DNA of 64,000 nucleotides, from the NCBI GenBank assembly GCA_035610835.1, contig CM069454.1, positions 60,990,580-61,054,579 of the forward strand, in the 5' to 3' direction. The stretch's first letter is position 1, and each line of letters opens with the position of its first letter. Source of the stretch: Ophiura sarsii. Its lineage: Eukaryota; Echinodermata; Ophiuroidea; Amphilepidida; Ophiuridae. Below are positions 32,847-43,782 of this stretch, piece by piece. A program made the translations under genes and the position numbers. Under the pieces are notes generated by a model. It made no database searches, had not been told where the DNA came from, and was given only the letters and a program-made list of their open reading frames with translations.

Positions 32847-33305
32847 GATGGGCTTTTAACTCTATAAATATATATCCTACCTAAAAATATTAGATAATAG
32901 AGTTGTTGAGAAATTTATCTTCTTTAAAATGAGATTTTGCACGCTAGGATTGGTTGAATATTGAAGAAGTGACACTCCAAAATGTAAGGTTAAGTCACAA
33001 TTTCATGTTCACATTTTTCTTTTCAACACGGGGGAGAGTATGACAAGTAGCGTGTGTCGACTATCCAACCTGTGCATGCATCCCCAATGTACCACACGTA
33101 ACGGTAGCTGGGTCCGTGTGTGGAAAAGACAAATGTGAAAATGCAATTCAGACTACACCTTACATTTTGGAGTGTCACTTCCCTTAAAATCACCCAATCC
33201 TAGCGTGCAATATCTCATTAACGAAGATAAATTTCTTAACAACTTTATTATTTAATATTTGTAGGTAGGATAATATTTTTAGAGTTAAAAGCCCATTTAT
33301 TATTT
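32847..33305. mobile_element. foldback element, arms about 180 bp
   Basis: ATGGGCTTTTAACTCTA at 32848 and the inverse ending near 33300 begin arms that match through CACGCTAGGATTGG and GTGACACTCCAAAATGTAAG. The loop between is about 90 bp and contains TGTGCATGCATCC. Confidence 0.85.
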
Positions 33306-33309
33306 ATTT

Positions 33310-34070
33310 ATTAGTTCCTTTTTTTGATGACTGTAGACTCGCAACCATAATCAAACAAACTTACATGATGGACCACAGTCACACGCAACACTTTTTGACA
33401 AGGTAAGTACTGTAAAGCATGGCTTGTATTTATAGAGTTGCCAAATTGAAATTTTCTTTTACAAGAAACTTTATAACCGTGTTATCCCTAATAAGTGCCC
33501 CTGCCCTAATAAGCTCCCACCAGTAAATTATTGAATGACTTGGAAAAGAAAAAACAATTAAATACTCACCCACCCTACCCTAAACATTGAAAAGACCCCT
33601 AACATCAACATAACCATGAGTGTGGTAGTAGACGATTCACATATCACACAATTTAAAAGGAAATTTAAAATGCTTATCTCAAATTGTACTTTGGTTTTCT
33701 GTATGAACGTGCTACTCAAGAGTATTGAATTCTACAACTTTAGCACAATTAATGGCAGCAATTGTGTAACAAAAACAAATATAATAATATACGTCCACCC
33801 GCTCTGGCCGAAATTACTAAGCGCCCTTGCTGCCAATATTTGAAGCTTTACATCATGTGATTGTTTTAATATTGAAGTTTGGCCTATAGATAATCTTTAT
33901 TATCAAACATATATCAAGCATGCATTTTTACATATTGTTATTTTTATCTGTCATTTCTGGAAAGTTGTGGTTAATTTAAAACTACTCTTGGCTATTATTG
34001 TTATTGCTATACAGTGATCCCATCATTTAGAGTCCATTAATATCCCTTTCAATCATAGTTGCAAAACTTC
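33310..34070. other. no gene seen
   Basis: Intergenic. A plus-strand donor-like AAGGTAAGTACT near 33400 has no supported exon upstream. Confidence 0.45.
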
Positions 34071-34074
34071 ATAG

Positions 34075-34326
34075 GTGACACGATCAAGAGGAATGAGTCG
34101 GATGTAGACCCTAGTCGAAAATGAGGTTTTTTTATAGAGTTTCAAATAAGACACTTAGAGCTTTCAGAAACTGAAAACCCCATGTCGATACGACTTTTTG
34201 TTCCAAAGTTATGTCAAATTGTATACATGAATTTCCCTCAAAACTTATGTAAGCCGCCATTTTGAATTGGCCATATCTCAATTTGGGATCCTCCGACATC
34301 CGACTCATTCTTCTTGATCGCGTCAC
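34075..34326. mobile_element. 252-bp foldback, GTGACACGATCAAG ends
   Basis: The left end GTGACACGATCAAGAGGAAT then GAGTCGGATGT is inverse to ACATCCGACTCATTCTTCTT then GATCGCGTCAC at the right end. A partial copy of one end lies at 39250-39308. Confidence 0.85.
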
Positions 34327-34439
34327 ATATAGCACATAATTAATCATTCATCATGTGAAGACTAAAACATTGTTATCCATTTTGAAGCAGTACTACTGGT
34401 TCCCCCGGCTGATGATATTAGTCCTATATTGCTACATTC

Positions 34440-34447
34440 CTACATGA
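34440..34447 (-). CDS. remainder of the MITE-split last exon (stop codon)
   Basis: Across the MITE at 34448-34921 the minus-strand exon resumes as TCA (target duplication) then TG TAG, so the interrupted frame would end Ile-Met-stop at 34440-34442. Placing the stop only two codons past the insertion is an inference from the inferred empty site. Confidence 0.35.
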
Positions 34448-34921
34448 GGCAAAAAAAAAAGTTGACTTGCCCTTTCCGACCGACCCAGATTTTCGGAAAT
34501 CTAGGGTCGCTATTTTATTCATTTTTTTATTTTTTCTATGTCATATTTTGTTTAAGAAATAGCAAAACATGTTCTGTTTACCGTACGTTTAATTACGGTA
34601 TAAACACATAACATCGTCATTTACTCACACACTTTATATCAACTGTCGCATTGTATATTTATTTCACTTGCGTAAACTGCTGAATCTATTACACATGCTT
34701 TCCAAAAACAGTGTCAGTTGGGCGACGGTCTGTGTATACATGTAATAGGTATATATAATTGTATTCACAGCGCGGGTCTTTAACACTTTGACAGGTAAAT
34801 GATTTTTATAAATCATGTTTTTGTGTAGTATCTGCTTGTTTAAAAGATTAAATAAAAAATATGACTGTCCGACCCACATTCTTGACCTGAAAGGGCAAGT
34901 CAACCCTTTTTGTTGTTGGCC
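34448..34921. mobile_element. PIF/Harbinger-type MITE H1, copy 2, inside an exon
   Basis: The ends match copy 1 at 16420-16770 (AAGTTGACTTGCCCTTTCCG and the inverse). The target duplication is TGA at 34445-34447 and 34922-34924, a 3-bp T-N-A duplication like the TAA of copy 1. It lies at the 3' end of the minus-strand exon at 34922-35108. Confidence 0.85.
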
Positions 34922-35108
34922 TGATTGTGTTAATTGTCATCTCTTTCATGTAGGAGGTTCTGTTCAGTAGTAGCAAATGGGCAGAACAAATGATGTCACT
35001 TAGTGGGTGTCTGTAGAATGCTTCATCTCCTTCAGGCCAAGTGTAGCAAGTGTTGGTGGTCTGTTTCATGTAACACAAGCATACATCATTTTCATTGATT
35101 GAGGTTAC
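34922..35108 (-). CDS. candidate terminal exon C, unknown protein
   Basis: A strong acceptor (minus-strand TTTTGAAATGCAG) opens a 62-codon frame in phase 0: VTSINENDVCLCYMKQ..., with CYTWPEGDEAFY and SDIICS further on. The spacing of a hydrophobic strand, a xWPExDE-like segment and an xDII segment resembles small beta-rich domains found at the C-termini of many transposon-associated and uncharacterised invertebrate proteins. This is an impression, not a database match. The frame then runs into the MITE at 34448-34921. Without the insertion it would stop two codons later. Exons B (37768-37867) and A (38014-38194) upstream on the same strand have matching phases. Confidence 0.45.
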
Positions 35109-35109
35109 C

Positions 35110-35800
35110 TGCATTTCAAAATATACAAACATAAGGACAATTAGTATCTGATGAACAATAATAATAAACATACGTTTAACAGTAGTTTGTTGATCAAGAA
35201 ACTGATGCATTTTGTTGATTTTGTAAAGTGTATGTGAAGCAAACAGACAAGGTCATGTTTTTAACCTCGGCACCCATAAAGGTGGTTTTGTTACATTTTA
35301 TTTTATTTTTTGTCTTTAGGCTATTGTATTTGTGTAACCATCTATCAGATTCAGATTGACTTGTGTTTATTCTTATTTCAAAGGTAATCTAATACCCTTT
35401 AATAATCTGAAGTGAGAACAGATCGATCACTTTTGATTTAATAAGTTAGGGTGGTTGAGGGAGTGGAGGAGGAGGAGATAACTGCCTAATATATGGGTGA
35501 AAATGGAGCGTTTTCCTTTTATAGAGCTTTCTTATCATGCTTACATCATACTGAAGTAGTAATTAAGCTAATTAACTAATCTTCAAATCTGATTAACAAA
35601 AGCGAGAACCATGTAACATACAGTCATAAATTAAGTTTCAAAATTTTACTTCAAGGAAAATTGGAAGAAAAGAGTTTGATGTAAAAGAACAAGTCCTATG
35701 TAATTGCAAACCGAAATTAAATTTGTAATTACAATGATGATTTGCAGAATATGTATGATTTTGTGCTATCAGGGATTTTGTAAAGTTATTTTTAACACCA
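35110..35800. other. putative intron of the minus-strand gene, repeats
   Basis: AT-rich. It contains the inverse partner (35415-35515) of the repeat at 25050-25145 and otherwise nothing supported. Confidence 0.35.
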
Positions 35801-35939
35801 CCCTGTATAAAATATTTGTAATCAATTGTCATACTTGAACACCTATAATCATAATGATAGTTTTATACATGCCCACTATTGTATCTGTAGGTTGAGATGA
35901 TGTTATCAGTTACTGGAGTAGGTATTGAGTGGATAGATG

Positions 35940-36180
35940 TAATTTATTTATTTATTTATTTATAACAATAGGCTGAAGAGCCAGGACAAGCCCAATAGTG
36001 ACAAGCACTAAATTAAAGGGATGCCCGAACATCAAAAATAAATAAAAAGGGACAGACAAAAAAATCACATAAGGGGAACAAGACAAATGAAAGGGAAAAA
36101 CAAAAAGGGACCAGACGGATGAAACAAATGATGTAATGGCAACATGTATTATAGGCCTACATGTAATGTACATGATAGCT
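35940..36180 (-). mobile_element. possible 3' end of a minus-strand retroposon
   Basis: A (TTTA)n run at 35942-35962 abuts unique sequence (ACAATAGGCTGAAGAGCC). On the minus strand this reads as sequence ending in (TAAA)n, a common LINE tail. No RT frame is recognised in the adjoining 200 bases. Confidence 0.3.
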
Positions 36181-36354
36181 TGAACACCCTGTATATTAAA
36201 TTGTCATGTGAAACAATGCTTTAAAATTGTACATTATGTAAATACTCAAACTTGATCAATGTATCACCTTTACTGTAATAACAATATATATTTCATCACT
36301 TCATAATATAATTATTTCAGTATTTTATATTGCATATTTTGATCACCCTGTATA

Positions 36355-37190
36355 TGGCCATGTGTTTTAAGTTGGGCCGGTTTTGTGTTACATGCTTATT
36401 AGACTTGTAAAGTGCATGGAAATGCGGTCTACAAGTTATGTCTTTGCCAAACTTAAAATAATCCCCCCATAAGTATACATTTTCTTAAAGCTTACAAAAC
36501 AGGGAATCTCAAAATATACTTCATTTTGAAAAAAATCCAATCCCCATGGGACTTATGACCTTGAAACGATGCCTAATTTGAATAAAAATGTCAACTGTTT
36601 AAACAGTGCAAAATTCAAATGTGGTACCCCAAAAATGATAAACATGTTTATTTTTGAAATGCTGAAAGTAATAGCTTTCCATTGGTATATAACAAGTTGG
36701 AATCTATTTAATGGTTGAGTGTTTTGCGCCGGTCTCTTTTGAAGCCTGTTTTACCATAGAAGTCAATGGGAAACCACTAACGATGATCAGAAATGATCAG
36801 CAATACAAAATTAGTGATAAAATAAATATAAACTACCTGGAGTTCAATTGTTGGGTGTTATATTATAGTGCTCCAATGTTATAAAAAGAATATCAAAACA
36901 TATTTTGACAATTGCATGTTTGTGACCCCCAGGGGGTCACATTATCAAATTTTGCTCCGCCTGATCATCCTCCACCTCAACAATCTTGGTGATTAAATGC
37001 TAATTAGCAAATGCAAAGTATATTTGAACATATTTTTTACTTTACATATATGTTCTTCTCCATCAAAGCTTCAATTTGATACCAAATTGAACATATAGGT
37101 TTACCGAGACAATTACATTATTACACCTTAAATCTCGCGCGAGTGTAACATCTCCACCTATTTACCGGCCCAACTCAAAACGCATGGCCA
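36355..37190. mobile_element. 836-bp element with TGGCCATG ends
   Basis: TGGCCATGTGTTTTAAGTTG then GGCCGGT at the left is inverse to ACCGGCCCAACTCAAAACGC then ATGGCCA at the right (about 27 bp). TATA flanks both sides (36351-36354, 37191-37194). The interior is non-coding and AT-rich. Confidence 0.75.
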
Positions 37191-37194
37191 TATA

Positions 37195-37767
37195 TCGTTC
37201 CTAATAAGTTGAACAATTAATATTGTATATGGCTGGATGGATAGTTTATTCAAATACAACCATACTTCATATAGGTACTGCATTAAGACAGTGGAAGAAA
37301 ACACCCTGTTACACCCTGTATAATGTTTAGGTCACCCTGTATATTTGTTTCTAGTTACCATATTTACAATCCTTAGGGTACAGGCTTTCCAAATATATAT
37401 GGTTTATCCCCTTTATATGTAAGCATTTTGATATTATCCTGAAACTGCAAAAGGTGTATATTTCATGAAATAGGCACGTAACACAAATGTTCAAAAACAT
37501 GACCACAAAATTATTTTACTTAATGAATATATGTGATTCCATTTTGAGATATTTAAAAAAAGAACATCAAGATTGTGTGCATATAAAGACGGTTCAATAT
37601 CAGCATCGTCAACACGCATTTATAAAATACAATCTCCGGATCTTAAATGTGATGTGATATGCAGAATTTCTGTTTTGTCTTCATTTAACTTTTGACGATT
37701 AGCAATAAACCATTTTATATACAACAATAGCAATATTAATGTACTGATTGTTTTAAATAAAGTGTAC
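37195..37767. other. no gene seen; ACCCTGTATA motifs
   Basis: Several ACCCTGTATA or ACACCCTGT words lie at 37300-37345. Otherwise no supported feature. Confidence 0.4.
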
Positions 37768-37867
37768 CTTGGCAACATGCATCTCGCTTTTCCCTTTCGC
37801 CCAATGTTCTTCAGTTGGACAGCAGCAAAATTATGGACTTAGATTGCAGGAGACCCAATTGCAGAAC
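37768..37867 (-). pseudogene. candidate exon B with in-frame stop
   Basis: A 100-base segment between an acceptor (TTTTCATTATCAG) and a donor (AAG then GTACAC), read on the minus strand. Its phases fit both neighbours: 1 base completes the codon left open by exon A, and it ends in phase 0 as exon C needs. The joined frame reads FCNWVSCNLSP, then TAA, then FCCCPTEEHWAKGKSEMHVAK. Either the gene is dead or the true acceptor differs. Confidence 0.3.
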
Positions 37868-38013
37868 CTGATAATGAAAATATAAATTAATAGACAATGT
37901 CAAATACTTCAAATGAATGATAATGGTAATTTAAAGGAAACCCAAATGTGTTAGTTACTTCATTGTCATTCAAATTGAGTGTGTCATGTCATGTCATAAT
38001 ATTTTGTACTCAC

Positions 38014-38194
38014 CTGAGATGTTGTCCCAATCTATAGCTTTGTCCACTCTCTCTCTCTCTTTCAGTGGTGTGCCTTTCAGTGGTGTGCCCTTCACTGCTG
38101 GTGTCCACTTCCTCCTCAATGCCAGTGCCAGTGTCCACTTCCTCTTCAATGCTGGTGTCATCTGAACAGTTTGCTACAATTTGGTCTGGCAGAC
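38014..38194 (-). CDS. candidate internal exon A, acidic Ser/Thr-rich
   Basis: The acceptor is excellent (minus strand TCCTTTCTTTTCTGCAG) and so is the donor (CTCAG then GTGAGTAC), bounding 181 bases open in the frame that reads LPDQIVANCSDDTSIEEEVD, followed by a second IEEEVDTSS and HTTERHTTERERES. The internal IEEEVDT and HTTER duplications give a low-complexity, probably disordered linker. It enters in phase 1 and leaves in phase 2. No upstream exon with certainty. A microsatellite (CT)n lies within the exon. Function unknown. Confidence 0.45.
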
Positions 38195-38229
38195 CTGCAG
38201 AAAAGAAAGGACATATATTAAGCATTAAT

Positions 38230-38595
38230 TAAAACTTAGAAGTTTAGAGTCCATATTTGAATGAATTATCATTTATAAATAAGGATGATCTTATACCAAG
38301 TACACAAAAATATCACAATTTGCTCAATACATTGCCTAAATATAGGGATTAATACCTTTGTCATTCCGCACCGTCATTCCGCAACACGTCATTCCACAAC
38401 GCTCGTTAGGGCTATTAATTAACAGCATTTTCCAATTTTTTTTGATCATTGTGAAGCATGTCAATTGTGTGCAGAGAAAAAATAGTTAAATGAAAATAGG
38501 GTACATTTTTTTTCTTGCTATCCTAAAAAATTGTACTTTTGCGTTGCGGAATGACATGAGATTATGCAATGCATACTAATTACCTGGATTAACGA
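38230..38595. other. no gene seen
   Basis: Intergenic or intronic, with a short repeat of CGTCATTCCGCAAC near 38368-38400. Confidence 0.4.
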
Positions 38596-38599
38596 GGCT

Positions 38600-39211
38600 A
38601 ATCGGCTGTTGAGGCTAATCGGCTGTTGATCAAAATTAAATTTATATCAAAACTTTTCCCATCAGTACTACTATTGTGCCTGACATTTATTTAAACATCA
38701 TACCTATGTGTCTAAAAGATATGGAATAAATAAAAACAAGCCTTTTCACTGATTTGGTAAGCTGCAAATATGCAAATTTATGCTAATCAAAAAACATAGT
38801 ATCGCTAAACAAACTAAAAATTCCTGAACTTTGGACTCTTGCCTACATTATAGGCATAGAATTAAACTTTGGATGCACATTTGAAAATGTGGCTATTTGG
38901 TTGATAATCGGCTGTTGAGGCTAATCGGCTGTTGATCAAAATTAAATTTATATCAAAACTTTTCCCATCAGTACTACTATTGTGCCTGACATTTATTTAA
39001 ACATCATACCTATGTGTCTAAAAGATATGGAATAAATAAAAACAAGCCTTTTCACTGATTTGGTAAGCTGCAAATATGCAAATTTATGCTAATCAAAAAA
39101 CATAGTATCGCTAAACAAACTAAAAATTCCTGAACTTTGGACTCTTGCCTACATTATAGGCATAGAATTAAACTTTGGATGCACATTTGAAAATGTGGCT
39201 ATTTGGTTGAT
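38600..39211 (+). repeat. 306-bp tandem duplication, copies near identical
   Basis: Units start at 38601 and 38907 (ATCGGCTGTTGAGGCTAATC). I saw no difference between them by eye over the whole unit. ATCGGCTGTTGAGGCTA is also duplicated internally at the start of each unit. Confidence 0.92.
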
Positions 39212-39249
39212 ATTTGCTTGGAATTGCCCATGTGTCTTCTTTAAAACTG

Positions 39250-39308
39250 TATTAAAAACTCATTTTCGACCAGGGTCGACATCCGACTCATTCATCGCGT
39301 CACATAGG
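39250..39308. mobile_element. solo end of the foldback at 34075-34326
   Basis: AAAACTCATTTTCGACCAGG then GTCGACATCCGACTCATTCA and CGCGTCACAT match the inverse of the left end of 34075-34326. No second arm nearby. Confidence 0.65.
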
Positions 39309-39880
39309 GAATGAAGCATAGCCAGGATTGTCACTAAGGCAGTCGGTGGCGGTCGGGAGGAGCCGGCACTCGCGATTGCCGACCGAAAAAATGATAAAAA
39401 AAATGGCACTAATTTTTTTTAAATTTTTTACAATTTGTGGATAAAATCATTAAACGGCCTCATAAAACAAGAAATTATGTGGTAAGAACCCTCAAAGTGC
39501 ATTAATAACCCCTAAAAAACCATTAAGAAGGCCTATAGACCCCATGCCATGATCCACTGCACTTCGTTTGCAACACTTATTCCGTTCGCCGTCAGTAAAA
39601 TTAATTTTTAACGTCGCTGATTTATAGCGGGAATAGGGCGGTCGAAATTCAAGCCAATATTTCTTGGAAATAGTCGCTGCTTGAGATTTATAAACCAATG
39701 TATAAATATTACTTTCAAAAACATTAAACATCTGAAGCACACTGAACAATATTGATGAAAACATTCGACCATCCACGATGTCAACTCGTATTCTTTCAAG
39801 TTTCATTCCATAGCTCTATCACAGAGCTAGGATTCAGAACTATACATGCACATTATTGCACATGTGGTCGCATGTCATAA

Positions 39881-40300
39881 GGCCAAACAAAATAAATGGT
39901 TCGTCTCAAAGCTTGCGCGCGCATTGGTTTTGAAATGCCAAAATACCGCGTCTGAAATGCAGAAAATTGTTAAATCAATTTTTTTTTTTCCCTACAAATT
40001 TTTATTTTGAGTTTTTATTAAAAATATCGGCAGATTTTCCTTTTCTCAAACTTTTACATGACTCAGTTCTTCAAAAAACGCTGCACAATTGTTCTTATAC
40101 ACAACTACATCACAATATTCATTTCAAATAGAAAAAACAAATATCAGAAAGTGTCAACGGTTGCAAATAGTAAGAGTAAAAATTGCCACACAAATAAAAA
40201 ATGTAAAAAATAAAAAAAAATGGAAGACAAAAAACAGCGCGCGTCGCCCGATTTTGAAGCCTTCGCAAGCTTTGAGACAAACTTTTATTTTTGTTTGGCC
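39881..40300. mobile_element. PIF/Harbinger-type MITE H2, TAA duplication
   Basis: A 420-bp element: GGCCAAACAAAATAAATGGT then TCGTCTCAAAGCTTGCG at the left is inverse to CGCAAGCTTTGAGACAAACT...TTGTTTGGCC at the right. TAA is duplicated at 39878-39880 and 40301-40303. Related copy at 28983-29320. Confidence 0.92.
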
Positions 40301-40304
40301 TAAG

Positions 40305-41268
40305 GTGGGCATGCTAAAAGGGTGGCGGTGTAACATTTTTCGGAATGGTTTCGTCATTAAAATCTTATAGCACCACAACCTCTTAGCTTATTGAAATGGT
40401 TGATGCATCATTTTAAAGCTGAGAGATAGGTCTATAACAGTGTGAAATCTCATTGAAATAGGAATTTAAATAACCGAGTTACAGCAGTTTAAATCTGAAG
40501 AAGCAGTGGTGGCGGCTCAGGCGGGTGCGGGTAATGTATTAGCATAGGGAAATACAAGATTTTCGTAGTGTTGATTTGAATAAATTGTTGTATTTTCATA
40601 ACCCCTTGTCCTATCAACCTCATCAATCAATATCTCATTTTAAAGATAAATTTGTAATAAATACAAATTCCTCTAAAAAAAGAATAATGATTGCCATATC
40701 AACCCATTACAGTAGGGCAAATACTGAAGTTCTGTTTTCTCTAATTTATAGCGATGGGAATTATTAATTAATTGGCTGTATAATTAATTAATAATGTGTT
40801 ATCATGGTTTAAAATGTTTTAGAGATACATTCAATCATGTAGGACCTATATATTAGTAATATTAAAGAAATGCTAGAACATTTTAAAGTAATTTACCTTT
40901 GGATAAATTAATATATCAAAAGAGGATGTATAAATTCTTGAAGCCACTTAGTAAGATCGCTTAATTAACTTAATTAACTAATTACAAAAGTGTCCTTCAC
41001 CACAATGTTACTTCTTATGTATCTATTTATCATATATACAGTGAACTCAAACTTGAAACTTGACTACTTTGGTAATTTTACATAGTGATAAACAATAATT
41101 TCATTCTGGGTATACAGCATAAATTAAGGTTATAATTAAATTGTAATTAACATGCAAATTACAATCTTTTTTACCAAATTTCACTGCTCAATTTGTGTAT
41201 TAGTATGTTTTCAATATATTCTGTATGTATCAGTTTGATACAACCAATTACTTCAATTGTGTGCTTCT
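40305..41268. other. no gene seen
   Basis: AT-rich intergenic sequence. The 63-codon frame at 40576-40767 has no recognised motif. Confidence 0.45.
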
Positions 41269-41272
41269 TTTA

Positions 41273-41521
41273 GGGGTCGTCCAAAATTATCGCCATTTTC
41301 ACTTACGTACAGAGCGTACGTAACTTTTTACCCCCCTCCCCCCTCGAGTTACGTACGCAATAAATGGCGAAATTGTATTTTATTTTGTACTTTAAAAAAA
41401 AAATCCCGCCTCTCAAGATCGCCATTTAAGTTACGTACGGTTGGGGTATATTTCGACACCCTCCCCCCTCTTACGTATGCTTTGTACGTAACTGAAAATG
41501 GCGAAAAATATGGACGACCCC
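41273..41521. mobile_element. MITE H3, TTA duplication
   Basis: A 249-bp element with GGGGTCGTCCAAAATTATCG at the left, inverse to CGAAAAATATGGACGACCCC at the right, and TTA duplicated at 41270-41272 and 41522-41524. Multiple TACGTACG and CCCCCTCC words inside. It is inverse in orientation to 32370-32571. Confidence 0.92.
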
Positions 41522-41848
41522 TTAGTACAGTAGGTCCAATTTGAGAAAAACGCATTTGTAAATTCTTGTTTACATTGCCAACAATGGACTAATTAACTAT
41601 TAATTAGCCGATTTTGCCTTAACGAAAGGAATTGTTAACAAAAAAAGTGGTATGAATTAGTAGAGGGTGGCAATACCTAAAACATAACAAAATACCTTTT
41701 TTGGCAATTTTGACTGTAACACAAATTACACCACCTTGTGACATGGGACCATGTGTGTTCATGTACTCACTCATTAAAAAGTACAATTCCCGCGGTTTAC
41801 AATCATACCTCTTCGTTCAATTATTATTAATCTGACTCTACATTATAA

Positions 41849-42226
41849 GGCCTCTCACAATCGATGTTGAGTTTCCTGTTGCAGGTTTTAAAAAAGGGAC
41901 GAGGTGACTTTTAATTATTAATTATTAATTATTTGATATTTTAATTATTGTGATATAGAACTGTAATAGACGCTTCAGTATTTGGATGAATCGACTGACT
42001 CTAAAGGTCAATATTGTATGTTGACCATCATAAATGTATTGTAAGTGCTTTTCAAATGAATTTCGTGATTTGTAGTAACAAAACGGGTAAAAAAAGGTGA
42101 ATTTCGATGAAGAAACATCATTTTTTTGTGGCAGAAAGTGTAAATAATTAATAATTAAAGTAAGTGACGAGGCCCGTTTTTGGACGCGGGCGGCAACAGG
42201 AAACTCAACATCGATTGTGAGAGGCC
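41849..42226. mobile_element. MITE H4, TAA duplication, 33-bp perfect ends
   Basis: GGCCTCTCACAATCGATGTT then GAGTTTCCTGTTGC at the left is exactly inverse at the right. TAA is duplicated at 41846-41848 and 42227-42229. The interior has TTAATTATTAATTA runs and GACGAGG words. Confidence 0.93.
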
Positions 42227-42510
42227 TAATAGTGCTGGATTATTACTTGGATCGCCCAATTTCCACTACGCTGAATGAAGGGGTCGTGATGACCTCGAAA
42301 GCGACAGAGCTCAAACACAATGGTTCGAAAAAGGTATCTAAATTATTCGTAAATCATGATCGAACCCAATATCAGTCTACATGCTTTGAAACAGTTTATA
42401 CAGTTGATAAAATATGATGCCGACTGTCTACACTACAGTACATGTACATGTATGCTAGACCCAATGGTGGCTATACAATCGTTCATGCTTCACTATACTA
42501 TAGCCACAAC

Positions 42511-42648
42511 CAGTGGCGTGCGCAAAGGGGGGGATGGGGGGGGGGGGCCTAGGCCCCCCAGTTTGGTCTACAGTCGGGGGAACCTACTGCCAGTCGGGGG
42601 AAACTACTGCCAGTTGGGGGATGGACCGTCGCTAGATTTTTTTGTGTG

Positions 42649-42687
<39 letters not shown>

Positions 42688-42821
42688 CCCACTTACGTGA
42701 AAATCACGACACGAGGTGACTGAGAAAAAAATTGGGGCTACCTTTGAGAAGAATCTGAGTCGGGGGAATTTCATTTTTTAAAGTGGGCCCCCCCAGTCAC
42801 AATATCCTGCGCACGCCACTG
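42511..42821. mobile_element. hAT-type MITE with 8-bp target duplication
   Basis: The ends CAGTGGCGTGCGCA and TGCGCACGCCACTG are inverse. GCCACAAC is duplicated exactly at 42503-42510 and 42822-42829, the 8-bp duplication typical of hAT elements. The interior includes G and C tracts, among them 32 consecutive C at 42653-42684. Confidence 0.95.
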
Positions 42822-42829
42822 GCCACAAC

Positions 42830-43158
42830 ACCCTCTAATAGACACACGACGTCGCTAAATTCACATTGAGTGTCAGCAGTCAGTGTCAGCACTGCCGTTT
42901 TTTCACCTCAATATTTCCCCCAAAATGAGGATGCTTGATCAAAATTAATTAACTCAGTGTATTACTAAGAGTTCTAGGAACAACATGTGAGTGCATTTTG
43001 ATTGATTTCAAAAATAAATGTGATTTTCGCGACGTCGTGAGTCTATCATCATCTGATACATGGCTACAGAACATAGTGTATAGTGTATACTATACAGTTC
43101 CATGATGCCACGGCCCCTGGAACCTAGGGACATGAGTTTTTGTGACAGGTAACAGACA
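42830..43158. other. no gene seen
   Basis: Intergenic sequence without supported features. Confidence 0.4.
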
Positions 43159-43159
43159 C

Positions 43160-43473
43160 GGGATGATCCACTGCAAATTATGAGCGTTTACTTTTGGACA
43201 AACTAAAAGTAAACGCAATTCTAAACACAAAAGTAAACGTAAAAGTAAACGCAAAACTAAACGTTTCTTGCATTTTGCACCCAATTGACCTCAAAGCACA
43301 CTCCAAGTGAGTAAATATTATCACAGATTTTCCCCCCATCTGTGATATAGTGGGACAGTTATTGATTAGAGGCTGGATGGAAAACAGAGCTTGTTGTTGG
43401 GCTCACATAAGTGTTTAGTATTGCGTTTACTTTTAGTTTGTCCAAAAGTAAACGCTCTTTGCAGTGATCCCCT
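43160..43473. mobile_element. 314-bp foldback, AAAAGTAAACG-rich
   Basis: GATCCACTGCAAATTATGAG then CGTTTACTTTTGGACAAACT at the left is inverse to AGTTTGTCCAAAAGTAAACG then CTCTTTGCAGTGATCC at the right. AAAAGTAAACG recurs at least five times, in both orientations. Confidence 0.85.
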
Positions 43474-43782
43474 ACTCTTTACGATAAGGTTTGCAACTAT
43501 TTTAACGTGTTCAGGGTGAGCGTCTGAATACACGGAAGTTATAGGAACCAACGGCTTTACGTGACTCTTCGAAACCACGGCGCAACTGACATTCACTGTA
43601 CAGACCTGCACGTTATACACAAGCGAATGGGGTAGAGGAGAAATTCTAATTCATCAGCTAACCCCGCAGCTAATCATGGAAAGAAGATCCGATAAACTAA
43701 CTTAGGCTAACTGAATTAAGACTTGATTGTAGAATTTCCGACCTAGATAGGAACTTTTTGGGATGAACAAAAATCCTGGTTT

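Noticed and set aside
40089..40378. 93- and 74-codon frames resembling frames at 28974-29220
   Set aside because: Both places are copies of the H2 MITE.
43366..43620. 84-codon minus-strand frame
   Set aside because: Nearly half lies in the AAAAGTAAACG foldback arm and the rest has no recognised domain.
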